Positions 7,419-15,620 of a DNA stretch of 15,667 nucleotides are shown piece after piece; the first letter of the stretch is position 1, and every line of letters begins with the position of its first letter. Under the pieces are notes generated by a model, which worked only from the letters and a program-made list of their open reading frames with translations, was not told where the DNA came from and made no database searches. Made by a program: the position numbers and the translations under genes. Source of the DNA: an uncultured Lachnospiraceae bacterium (GTDB taxonomy: Bacteria > Bacillota > Clostridia > Lachnospirales > Lachnospiraceae); the NCBI GenBank assembly GCA_910580015.1, contig CAJTVT010000054.1, forward strand, positions 1 through 15,667, written 5' to 3'.

Positions 7419-7490
7419 ACTTTTCGAATTATTTTTTATTGACGGTTTGAATCACAGGAATAATTTTTTCCATCTTTAAAAGTGTCTCCA

Positions 7491-7496
7491 ATTATA
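7491..7496 (-). promoter_or_regulatory. Candidate -10 element of the nan operon promoter
   Basis: The minus strand has a perfect TATAAT here, giving a predicted start near 7484 and a leader of about 93 nt to the nanE ATG. The best -35 at 17 bp (7514-7519, CAATAA) is poor, consistent with a promoter that needs an activator or is weak unless induced. The upstream sequence is very AT-rich. Confidence 0.45.
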
Positions 7497-7564
7497 GAAA
7501 ATAATTACTAATTTTATTGAGAAATTTTTTAAAAATACAGTTTAAAAAAATGTTATTTGTTAGA

Positions 7565-7579
7565 ACACTGCGCTTTCAA
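7565..7579 (-). promoter_or_regulatory. cre-like site (possible CcpA binding)
   Basis: The minus strand reads TTGAAAGCGCAGTGT. This fits the cre consensus WTGNAANCGNWNNCW at all fixed positions but one. It sits about 70 bp upstream of the candidate -10 of the nan operon. Catabolite control of sialic acid genes is common, but the upstream position would not give simple roadblock repression. Confidence 0.35.
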
Positions 7580-7632
7580 GCAATACCACTTACCGAATCT
7601 TTCGCAGCGTGTGTGTCTGTATATGAGAATTA

Positions 7633-7793
7633 TATTACTCCAGTGATTAAACATCGCAGAATTTTACGCAGGATAAATTTTCATCTGCAAGGCGGAAGAA
7701 TGAGTTGTAGCGAGGGTTACAACGATTGATGGCAACGTGGCAGATGGAAATTTAGACAAGTAAAAACTGTGATATTTAACCGCTGGAGTAATA
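7633..7793. mobile_element. 161-bp palindromic MITE-like element
   Basis: The stretch folds almost end to end on itself. The outer 11 bp pair perfectly (7633-7643 with 7783-7793). The middle parts pair with few mismatches (7645-7667 with 7760-7781). A further 15 bp pair at 7674-7688 with 7740-7754, including one wobble, and a small inner hairpin lies at 7704-7709 with 7718-7723. The ends can be read as TTACTCCAG...CTGGAGTAA flanked by TA on both sides, as in non-autonomous relatives of IS630/mariner elements. No protein is encoded. A related sequence begins at 15621. It could also be a structured RNA; the pairing works on either strand. Confidence 0.6.
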
Positions 7794-7827
7794 CCATTTA
7801 GAAATTCCAAAGAAATTTTTAGTATAC

Positions 7828-7867
7828 AAAAAGGAGCTGCTGCACTAATAATTAGTACAGCAGCCCC
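7828..7867 (-). terminator. Rho-independent terminator of the sialidase gene
   Basis: Twelve nt past the sialidase stop, arms 7852-7867 and 7833-7848 make a 16-bp stem around a 3-nt loop. Two positions are G-U only in the minus-strand RNA. Five T residues follow (7828-7832). The sialidase is thus a separate transcript from the nanE operon. Confidence 0.88.
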
Positions 7868-7879
7868 CATAATTTTTAC

Positions 7880-10800
7880 TTATTGGTAATCACCCAATCT
7901 ATGTCTTGCTTTTTGGCTTACACCTGTTGTGTACAATCTGCTCTTGAATTTAGATCTACTACTTTTACTCATTCTCTGGTTCAACTTCACTAATATATTA
8001 GAAGTCGTTCCCTTGAACACTTTTGCCTCAAACGTCGGAACTCTGTTTCCTTTGAAAACCACTTTCTTCAACTTCTTACAGTTATAGAAACTCTGCTTGC
8101 CAAATGTTTTCACATTACCATTCACACTCAACGCTTCCATAGATTTACATCCATAAAAAGCCTGTTTGCCAATCTTGGTCACTCTTTTTCCAATCGTTAC
8201 TCCTGTGATCTTCTCGAATTTGTAAAATGCCTTTGCTTTTACTTCTGTAACCTCGCACTTTATTCCCTTGATTCTGACAAATGAGGAGATGTTTGCTCTG
8301 AACGCTTTGTTCTTCTTTGATTTTACTCCTTCTGCGCTAACTGTCTTATTTTTGGCGTTGGTTACCACGTATTTCACATTATCCTTGATGATATAATCGC
8401 CCTTTTTCAGAACGGGAGCTTTTTCCAAAGCCTTATATGTCTTGTTCAACTCTTTGGCCAAATCATTCAGTTTTTGAGCAGAACAACTTGCAGAATTAGC
8501 ATTTCTCTGCTTATATGCATTATCATATGCTGTCTTAAACGGCTTCCAGGTTGCACTGGTATATACTTTTGACCCTTTGTCATACTTCGGCTTAGCGGTA
8601 CTCAACGCCTTCGTCAATGCATTCTTTGCATTCATCCAAACAGTATCTGCCTCCAGCATGTTTTCCGCGTCAGCAAGTGCTTTCTGAAGCTGAATCAAAG
8701 TTTGATCATCTGCATTCTCATTCACTGCTTTCTGCAATGCATCGTACGCTGTTTTATATACTGCCCAGGAGCTAACCGTATACGCCTCTGTACCCTTTTC
8801 GACTGCCTTGTCTTTGGAAGCAGCAGTTGCAAGAGATTTATTTACATTGTTCATGATCTTTTCACGATCCAATGCAAGCTGATTCTGTGCATTTACCAAA
8901 TTATCAGCTAATTGTTTCAGTTCAACCGGACTTAATTCAGCTGCTGGGTTTTTCGCAGCATTGTAAGCTGCATCAAATACTGCCCAACTTTCATCACTGT
9001 AATATCCCTGTCCAGCCTGACATACACCTTCTGCTGCGGAAATTGCCTCTGCCAATGCAGCTTCAGCCTCTTCCTTTGTAATACCACTACCTGTTTCTTC
9101 TTCCCATATCGCATAAAACGTTGTGTCGGCATTGATTGTCTGTGGCCACTCTGTGTCGGCAATAATAGCTCCATTTGCCGTTGTACTCCATCCTTTAAAG
9201 ATGTATCCTGTTCTTGTAGGTATTTCAGAAGGTTTGTTAAATGTTGTTCCGCTTTCCACACTTGTATTGGTTGGCATACCTTCTACTTTGTCATTGCCTG
9301 CATTTGCATTAAAACCAACGACAAATGTGCCAACTTGTGCTTTGGTAACCACAATTGTGACCTCTTTTGCTTTACTCTTTCCTGCTTCTGTTCCATCGGC
9401 CAATGTAGCTGTCACTGTGATCACTACTTGCCCTTCTTTTGTTGCTGTCACAAGTCCTGTATTTGTTACAGATACGCCTGCCGTGTTATTTTCAGCGCCT
9501 TCTTTGACCGCATATGTATAGGTTATCTCATTGCTATTTGGGTGTCCTTCCATCTGACAGGAACTATTTACAACTGCCGATGCGCTCAACTGAAGCGTAG
9601 CACTATCTGCTTTGGCAGGTATTACAATTCCTGTTCCTCCACTGACATTCAGTTCACTAATACCACAAGTACATTCAGCAGGTGCCTCCCCTAATGGATA
9701 GAGCACTTCCACTGTCATCGTTTTTTGGTCCTCTGAAACAGCTACTGTGGTTATTGTATTATCTTTGCCTGTGGTAACCTTTTCTGCAACCGCATCACGG
9801 AATGCTTCTGTATTCGGGAACCAGTAGAAATCGTGCGCTTTAAATGTCGTGGTCGCTTTATAAGAAGTTTCTGCTTCAAATTTTGCTGTTCCTTCCATAA
9901 CAGAAGAATTATTCTCCACAACCTTACTCCATACCGTATTTGTATTATATGGAGCAGCTGAAATAATGGCATTTGGCGTTTTTGCACTCAATAAATTCAC
10001 GATCGCCTCATAATCACGTGTTAATCCACTTGAAACATCATCTGTTCCGCAGTCATAAAATTTAATATCTGCCACATATCCAATATCTTTTGTAAATGGG
10101 ATTCCATCCCCTCCAGAGCGATATCCAACCGTAAATGGCTCTGATGATGATGATAAGCCGGCTGTACCACTGCCATTAGATGCTTCACCATTTACATACA
10201 GACGTTGCTTTCCATCTCTTCCATTGATAACGATAACAACATCTAACCACTTATTGGTGTGTGTGTCTGCATTTAACTGGTATGTTTCTGTGGGATATCC
10301 ATTGTAATACATCCATAATATCAGTTCTCCATTCTTTAACTGGAGAGAATACTGTTGCCCCTTAGCCAAAATCTCTGCCTGGCTGCTGGTCTGAATGGTA
10401 TTTAACCAAAGTTTCAATGTGATTGCCATGGATTTTTCTCCATTGACATCATATTTCTGATCATCAGACTTCAGTTGATCATTAAACGCCCATACTCCAT
10501 CTTTATTGACAATTTCCGCTTCATAAGCCTCGTCTTTTCGTACAAGTGTGGATGTATCGTCTGTCCAGTCTGAAGCGACAGGCATATGTTTTGAATCGTT
10601 TTGTTCCACAGCAACATCTGCTGCCTTTGGATATGCTCCTTCTACTGGAGCAGTATAGGAAATGCTGCCAGGAACAGAAATTTTTTCTTCTTCTGTTGTC
10701 TGTAATCCTTGTTCTGCATCTCGAAGTTTCTGCTCTGCTTCTGTGATTTCCTGTAATGTTGCATCTTCATTATCCAATACGTCTTTTGCTGCGTTCAAAG

Positions 10801-13800
10801 CAGAAGTAAAGATCGCCCAAGTTCTGTCAGAAAAATCTCCCTTTTGTTTATCCTTAAGGGTATTATATAACGTTTGCAGGCTGCCTTTGTAGCCTTGGTA
10901 TACGATTGTATTGCAACTGTTTTTCAGATTTGCTACAATTGTCTCCAATTCAGCATACTTTTTCTGAGCAACGTTTATGCCTGTTGCAGCCGAATATGCC
11001 GCCTCAAATGCATTCCAATCGGCTTCCGCATAATAATCCTCTTTTCCTGCAGTGTGAATTGGCTCTGCTTTGCGCAAATTGCTGGCTAGTTCTGCCTCCA
11101 GAGCATCCCTACGTCTATGTAGATTTGTTTTTGCACTTACGAAGGCGTCAATACAGCTGTACATTTCTTCATTTGTCTGTTGATCTACATCCTTTAATGA
11201 TACAACCTTTCCAGTATCATAAGCTTCCCTCAAAGCAGTGACATCTTTTTCCCTGTAAAGCGCCTTCACACTATCAGAAATTTCTTCTGGGGGCGTCTGG
11301 AATAATTCTTTTAATTGTTTGTATGCGGAGGCATATACAACTATTTCCTTCTGATGAAGATTGCTATTCTCACAGACAGCCAAACTAATTCCATTCTGCT
11401 CCTCTGTAAGCGTTTGCTTCTTTACGGGTGTTCCATATTTATGACCACTCGCTTGAATGGTGCTTCCCTCACTCTTTACTGTACCACATGCATCGCAAAC
11501 GGTATCTCCTGTGTAACCATCTTTTTCACACTCTGCATCCACATATCCCTTGATAACCTCTTTATCAGATGGATGTGTACAATTTGCATCAACAAATTGA
11601 TATTTGTAGGTTACTCCATCTACTATAATCGTAATATTTCCGCTGGTTTTTGATGTAATACGAACCACCTTGCCGGAAATCAACTTCGTCAAAGCGGAAC
11701 TGTTTGATATTTTATTCTCATTTTTGGGATAAAGAAGGATGATATAGTCCTTTCCGTTCTCCTGATGCACATAAGTAATTAAATAAACACCGTTATTCTC
11801 AACACCTTCTCCTGCTGTTACCTTTTTATATCCTGGAAGAGGACCATCCACAGCTGTATTATCTTTCTTCCACAATGTAAGATCATATTTCCATTCTGCT
11901 TTACTGGTCATTCCATTCGTTGCATCATATTTCATTGTCGTTGTAACAAACATAAGATATCTGCCATTTGAAGCAGTAGTGGGATTATAAAGATGAAAAG
12001 CATCCTCTCCTTCTTCCTGAACAACTGCCATTGGAGCAGGGGTCGTCTTAAACAAATCACGATCCGCATCTTGAACCATATACTTATCTCCACACTTAAT
12101 CAACCAATTCTCTTCATCTTCTGAATCTTTCGTAAAGACAAACTCAGCATCAGAAATGGCAAGTTCTTCATTTATCTTTTTAGAAAAGCTGTTAATACTT
12201 CCACTCACTTGGCCAGAATAATCACATAATCCAGGCTGTGATGATGACACTTCCTCTATTGTCGCCACCTCTGTATCAACACCCGATGCGTCATAAGAAT
12301 CCGTATATGGAATATCAATTGATTCACCAATCGGCTTACACAAAATGCTGTCTGTAACCTGGATCTGATACTCTTTGCCATCAATGACCGCTCTTGTAGA
12401 ACCTTCATTTTTGCCAGTAATAGTTACCACAATCTCTTTTTTTGTAGAAATAATGGGTTCTGGAACCTGATCGCTTGCTTCTGAACTGCTGGCAATCAAT
12501 TTTGTTTGATTATGTTCGCCATTTTCTGGATAAAGCAGGTAAACATAACCTTCAGATTCCACTGTAATCAAATAGCTCTTTCCATCAAGATTACTATCTG
12601 TAATTGCTACCTTTCTATATCCTGGCAATTCGCTGTCCGAAGAAGGATTCGCATCCCTTTCCCACAAGGTAAAATCATACACACAATCTGCGCTAGAAAG
12701 ACTACTCCATGCATCAAAACGCTGTCCCGGCTTATACAATGCAATATGTCTTGTTGCAGTGTTATTGTTATACTGGCATTGCAGTTTGATAGTCCCATTA
12801 CTTTGAGGATTAACTGTCACATCTGCGGCAGTCGTTGAAAAATAATTACTTCCCCCACCAGAGATTTGATTAAATGTTAAAAATTTTCCACTCTTTTCAT
12901 TTTTTATCTGATAATTATCTCCATTTTTCGTAAATGTAAATTCCAAATCTGTCATTTCCAACAACTCTGCCTGTGCTGTCTCTGTTGCAAAGGCTGTGTC
13001 TACATTAGAATCACTTACAGCATGGGGATAAACAGGTACTTGCACAGATCCACTGACAACTTGTTCTGCCTTTGCAAGAGCAACATTCTCGTTTGGAGCA
13101 ACTTGTATAAGCTTTTCTGGCGTCTCTCCTTTTGTTGTATAAGTATTGGTATAGGTCTCATCCTTTTCAATTGTGGTATATATCACCTCTGAGCCGTCCT
13201 TACTTTCCAACACTGCACCTGGTGCAAATTCTGAAGCTTGATACCTTTCATACCATATCTCTGTAGTAAAGCCATTTCCTTCCCACAACAGTCCTATGGA
13301 GCCATCCTGCAGTTCTGTCAGATTGGAATAACTGAAAGATTCTTCTCCTCCCTCGACATGAAGCTTGTTATACAGGCTCATGGTCTTATCCTCATTTACC
13401 AACAACGTATAGACTTTTCCGTTGGCTCTGCCACCTGGTCCTTCTGGCCAAGAAATTATAATCGCCTGTTTGCCATTGATCTTCTTGGAATAGGTAATCG
13501 CACCCATATTACAGGTAGAAGTTACAGGACATTCTGCTATCTCAACCGGCTGGCCTACGTCATATCCGCCAGCTTCATTCTTTGTAAAATCTGCATAGGC
13601 AATTTTACCTGACCACCCACGGTAAAACATACGGATCGTACCATCTTCCAACTCTACAACCTCATTTTCTGAAGATGTAGTATTAACATCGTCTGTCCGA
13701 TGCCAAGTAATACCGTTATCGGAAGAATACAACAGGCTGGCCTTTTCTGCTCCACTACTTTCACCTTTGCCATGATAGTAAGAACCAATGACAAGAGTTC

Positions 13801-14824
13801 CATCCTTAGTCGTAAGTCCACAGCCTGGCGAAATCAATAATGACTGATCATCATCTTTTTTCACCTGAGGTGAAATATCCCTAGGATGTTCCCACGTCCT
13901 ACCATGATCTTTTGATGTAATCATCCAAAGATACCCAGTCTGAAAAACATGAAAAATAGAATCTTTGTAATATACATTCTGTTGCACTTCATGGCTCTCA
14001 TTATTTATTTGAGGTTGTTTTAGGTTATTATGGTATTCACCGTTCTCATCCACAGAATAAAGATTATACCATTCATCTACAGCATAGCCAGTGGGCATCT
14101 GACTATCTCTGGTTAAAATTTGCGCATAACCATCCTCAAATTCATCTACATAATATAAGTAACGCGTATCATCATTATCCACTGGAGCTACACCAACATT
14201 GGCATAATTATCCGTCAAAGCCAATCGTTGTTCTCCATTGATTTCCACATAACCTGTTCCAAGTCTGCCTCCTATATTCTGGATAGAATATTCTGTAGGA
14301 AATACATCCGCGATACAATAAATTGTTCCATCTGGCCCCTCCAACAAACCAGGATCGATGAAAGCAGTAGATTGTCTGTATGAATCTCTGTAACTATCTG
14401 GAAAATAAAATGGAAATCCATACTCCCATGTCTTACCACCATCACTGGATACTGAGGCAATGGTATCCAGGCCGTTTCCATCTACTGTCTGAGTATAACG
14501 GATATCTGCAACAGAGAGCAACTCTCCATTTTTCATGGTGATTATAGCCGGAATACGGAATATCTGGCTTCCAGCCGTTCCTTTCGGAAATGGATGTCCA
14601 ACTGTTTCATTGTCCTCTAACTGTGACATAGAGATTGATCCTGCCTTATCTGTGACAGGCGTCTTATCTTTTACAGGCACCATCTCAGTCGCTTTCTCCG
14701 ACATTTCCTTTTCTAAGGGGGCTGCCGAAGCAGGTACCGCGGAGAACAAGCTTACTGTCATAGCCAAAGATAATCCAGCGCTTACCATCCGCTTCCATTT
14801 GCGGGATACAAATGAGTGTTTCAT
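7880..14824 (-). CDS. nanH: Secreted multidomain GH33 sialidase (2314 residues)
   Basis: An exo-sialidase that should release terminal sialic acid from glycans outside the cell. Start 14824 is preferred over an ATG 30 nt upstream: AAAGGAGG lies 9 nt before it and a signal peptide follows (cleavage near 34). The GH33 propeller spans about 75-535: F-R-I-P (89-92, Arg90), probable acid/base Asp115, Glu386 and Arg402 spaced 16 apart, Arg466, nucleophile Tyr499 in F-S-Y-S-N-L, and Asp-boxes at 126-133, 304-311 and 367-374. All catalytic residues are present. No CBM40 precedes it. Downstream are a duplicated unassigned module (590-825, 833-1080), a Cys/His motif (1082-1128), helical FIVAR-like repeats (about 1240-1375), a LamG-like sandwich (about 1400-1600), a beta domain (1629-1712), an Ig-like domain (1722-1828), an InlB-type repeat (1832-1908), three FIVAR-like repeats (1914-2133) and BspA-type leucine-rich repeats (2140-2275). 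There is no LPXTG anchor. Hydrolytic versus trans-sialidase action cannot be settled here. Confidence 0.95.
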   Translation of the reverse strand: MKHSFVSRKWKRMVSAGLSLAMTVSLFSAVPASAAPLEKEMSEKATEMVPVKDKTPVTDKAGSISMSQLEDNETVGHPFPKGTAGSQIFRIPAIITMKNGELLSVADIRYTQTVDGNGLDTIASVSSDGGKTWEYGFPFYFPDSYRDSYRQSTAFIDPGLLEGPDGTIYCIADVFPTEYSIQNIGGRLGTGYVEINGEQRLALTDNYANVGVAPVDNDDTRYLYYVDEFEDGYAQILTRDSQMPTGYAVDEWYNLYSVDENGEYHNNLKQPQINNESHEVQQNVYYKDSIFHVFQTGYLWMITSKDHGRTWEHPRDISPQVKKDDDQSLLISPGCGLTTKDGTLVIGSYYHGKGESSGAEKASLLYSSDNGITWHRTDDVNTTSSENEVVELEDGTIRMFYRGWSGKIAYADFTKNEAGGYDVGQPVEIAECPVTSTCNMGAITYSKKINGKQAIIISWPEGPGGRANGKVYTLLVNEDKTMSLYNKLHVEGGEESFSYSNLTELQDGSIGLLWEGNGFTTEIWYERYQASEFAPGAVLESKDGSEVIYTTIEKDETYTNTYTTKGETPEKLIQVAPNENVALAKAEQVVSGSVQVPVYPHAVSDSNVDTAFATETAQAELLEMTDLEFTFTKNGDNYQIKNEKSGKFLTFNQISGGGSNYFSTTAADVTVNPQSNGTIKLQCQYNNNTATRHIALYKPGQRFDAWSSLSSADCVYDFTLWERDANPSSDSELPGYRKVAITDSNLDGKSYLITVESEGYVYLLYPENGEHNQTKLIASSSEASDQVPEPIISTKKEIVVTITGKNEGSTRAVIDGKEYQIQVTDSILCKPIGESIDIPYTDSYDASGVDTEVATIEEVSSSQPGLCDYSGQVSGSINSFSKKINEELAISDAEFVFTKDSEDEENWLIKCGDKYMVQDADRDLFKTTPAPMAVVQEEGEDAFHLYNPTTASNGRYLMFVTTTMKYDATNGMTSKAEWKYDLTLWKKDNTAVDGPLPGYKKVTAGEGVENNGVYLITYVHQENGKDYIILLYPKNENKISNSSALTKLISGKVVRITSKTSGNITIIVDGVTYKYQFVDANCTHPSDKEVIKGYVDAECEKDGYTGDTVCDACGTVKSEGSTIQASGHKYGTPVKKQTLTEEQNGISLAVCENSNLHQKEIVVYASAYKQLKELFQTPPEEISDSVKALYREKDVTALREAYDTGKVVSLKDVDQQTNEEMYSCIDAFVSAKTNLHRRRDALEAELASNLRKAEPIHTAGKEDYYAEADWNAFEAAYSAATGINVAQKKYAELETIVANLKNSCNTIVYQGYKGSLQTLYNTLKDKQKGDFSDRTWAIFTSALNAAKDVLDNEDATLQEITEAEQKLRDAEQGLQTTEEEKISVPGSISYTAPVEGAYPKAADVAVEQNDSKHMPVASDWTDDTSTLVRKDEAYEAEIVNKDGVWAFNDQLKSDDQKYDVNGEKSMAITLKLWLNTIQTSSQAEILAKGQQYSLQLKNGELILWMYYNGYPTETYQLNADTHTNKWLDVVIVINGRDGKQRLYVNGEASNGSGTAGLSSSSEPFTVGYRSGGDGIPFTKDIGYVADIKFYDCGTDDVSSGLTRDYEAIVNLLSAKTPNAIISAAPYNTNTVWSKVVENNSSVMEGTAKFEAETSYKATTTFKAHDFYWFPNTEAFRDAVAEKVTTGKDNTITTVAVSEDQKTMTVEVLYPLGEAPAECTCGISELNVSGGTGIVIPAKADSATLQLSASAVVNSSCQMEGHPNSNEITYTYAVKEGAENNTAGVSVTNTGLVTATKEGQVVITVTATLADGTEAGKSKAKEVTIVVTKAQVGTFVVGFNANAGNDKVEGMPTNTSVESGTTFNKPSEIPTRTGYIFKGWSTTANGAIIADTEWPQTINADTTFYAIWEEETGSGITKEEAEAALAEAISAAEGVCQAGQGYYSDESWAVFDAAYNAAKNPAAELSPVELKQLADNLVNAQNQLALDREKIMNNVNKSLATAASKDKAVEKGTEAYTVSSWAVYKTAYDALQKAVNENADDQTLIQLQKALADAENMLEADTVWMNAKNALTKALSTAKPKYDKGSKVYTSATWKPFKTAYDNAYKQRNANSASCSAQKLNDLAKELNKTYKALEKAPVLKKGDYIIKDNVKYVVTNAKNKTVSAEGVKSKKNKAFRANISSFVRIKGIKCEVTEVKAKAFYKFEKITGVTIGKRVTKIGKQAFYGCKSMEALSVNGNVKTFGKQSFYNCKKLKKVVFKGNRVPTFEAKVFKGTTSNILVKLNQRMSKSSRSKFKSRLYTTGVSQKARHRLGDYQ
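11585..13057 (-). repeat. Tandemly duplicated protein module in the sialidase
   Basis: Residues about 590-825 (12350-13057) and 833-1080 (11585-12328) share the same order of motifs. These are S-D-S-N-V-D-T / Y-D-A-S-G-V-D-T, then E-F-[TV]-F-T-K, Y-D-[FL]-T-L-W-[EK]-[RK]-D, [EP]-L-P-G-Y-[RK]-K-V, Y-L-I-T-[VY]-V-type strand, Y-[VI]-x-L-L-Y-P, and V-V-x-I-T with I-[DV]-G-x-x-Y. The similarity is at protein level; the DNA is well diverged, so the duplication is old. I do not recognise the domain. The first part has a trefoil- or fascin-like look. Confidence 0.75.
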
Positions 14825-15193
14825 AAATATTATCCTCCTTTTTGATTTTATCAATTATAAATCACCGCTTCAAAAAATGAGCGGTAATTTTAATTTCATT
14901 ACTATGACCTATGCTATTTATAAACTTGGAAAATGTTTTTATTGTCGAAATTATAATCTTGTTTTATACTATCATATATTGGTAAACTTTAAAAGGATTT
15001 TTTATAAATATTACATATAATTTTCAAGAAAATCAACAAAGTTTTTATGTAAACTTCCTTTGAAACCGCGTATAAAAATACATCTACTACATTATTATAC
15101 AATTTACGCAACTAAAAATAATCAAATTAGACATTACAACATTATCGTTTTTAATCTCTTGGCTAAGTGATTCATATTTTTCAATATTTCCCT
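14825..15193 (-). promoter_or_regulatory. Sialidase upstream region with candidate promoters
   Basis: This AT-rich stretch holds no confident gene. Candidate -10 elements on the minus strand are TATAAA (14917-14922), TATAAT (14950-14955) and TATAAT (15094-15099). None has a convincing -35 at 16-18 bp, so the start cannot be fixed. A small inverted repeat, ACCGCT/AGCGGT (14864-14869 and 14880-14885), lies 40 nt before the ATG and could be an operator or leader hairpin. The 18-nt motif shared with the nanE leader is at 14916-14933, overlapping the nearest -10. Confidence 0.4.
14916..14933 (+). promoter_or_regulatory. Second copy of the 18-nt motif shared with the nanE leader
   Basis: The plus strand reads ATTTATAAACTTGGAAAA, matching 16 of 18 positions of the motif at 7401-7418 but in the opposite orientation relative to its gene. 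It overlaps a candidate -10 (14917-14922) of the sialidase promoter, a suitable place for a repressor. Confidence 0.35.
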
Positions 15194-15298
15194 TTACATA
15201 ACCTCATGTCGCTTCATCAATTTGCCGTAAAGAATTTTAATTACAATTTCTGGTTTATCTTTATCTATCAACTCAAATGAAAACGTTTCTTTATTCAT
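15194..15298 (-). CDS. Doubtful small ORF (34 residues)
   Basis: An ATG at 15298 follows AAGGGGGG with 9 nt spacing and opens a 34-residue frame (MNKETFSFEL at the start, KLMKRHEVM at the end). I recognise no family. Just upstream on the same strand another frame (ATG at 15453, stop at 15316, 45 residues) ends 17 nt before this ATG, as in two neighbouring operon genes, but that frame has no ribosome binding site. Both are short and AT-rich and could be remnants of decayed genes or chance. A cre-like sequence (15277-15291) lies inside this frame. Confidence 0.25.
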   Translation of the reverse strand: MNKETFSFELIDKDKPEIVIKILYGKLMKRHEVM

Positions 15299-15467
15299 TT
15301 ATAAATTCCCCCCTTCTAATCTCTTGTTTCACACATGATAGGAAAATGAACACTGATTTTCTTATTAGGATGTTGATTTTTATTTTTCAAATCCGCATCA
15401 CTACATATTGTAATTATTTTTAACTTTTCTTTTATAAATACTGGTAAAATCATCAGTAGATTAATAT

Positions 15468-15507
15468 AAAAAATAAACCTTGTAGAAATTCTATACAAGG
15501 TTTATTT
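15468..15507 (-). terminator. Rho-independent terminator of an off-window minus-strand gene
   Basis: Arms 15472-15484 and 15494-15506 are perfectly complementary over 13 bp around a 9-nt loop, part of which can pair further. On the minus strand the stem is followed by a T-rich run (15468-15471, then ATATT). It would end a transcript arriving from beyond the right edge. Confidence 0.65.
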
Positions 15508-15620
15508 AAATGGAAAGCCACAACTTTACCTTTGTTTTTGTATATCCCATATATATTTTTTCTTTTATAAATACTCCATGTTGCTATTCCTGCTTTATAT
15601 AGATTAGTGTAGTGACCACA

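Noticed and set aside
7517..7729. 70-codon plus-strand frame in the nan spacer
   Set aside because: It overlaps the promoter region and the left arm of the palindrome; no ribosome binding site or recognisable protein.
7664..7870. 68-codon minus-strand frame after the sialidase
   Set aside because: It crosses the sialidase terminator and one arm of the palindromic element, and has no supporting start signal.
12607..12798. Short frames inside the sialidase gene on both strands
   Set aside because: All are shadows of the 2314-residue frame, which is continuous and rich in known domains.
14864..14885. Possible cre site at the sialidase inverted repeat
   Set aside because: TTGAAGCGG lacks one A of the cre core, so the spacing is wrong. 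It is kept only as a small inverted repeat.
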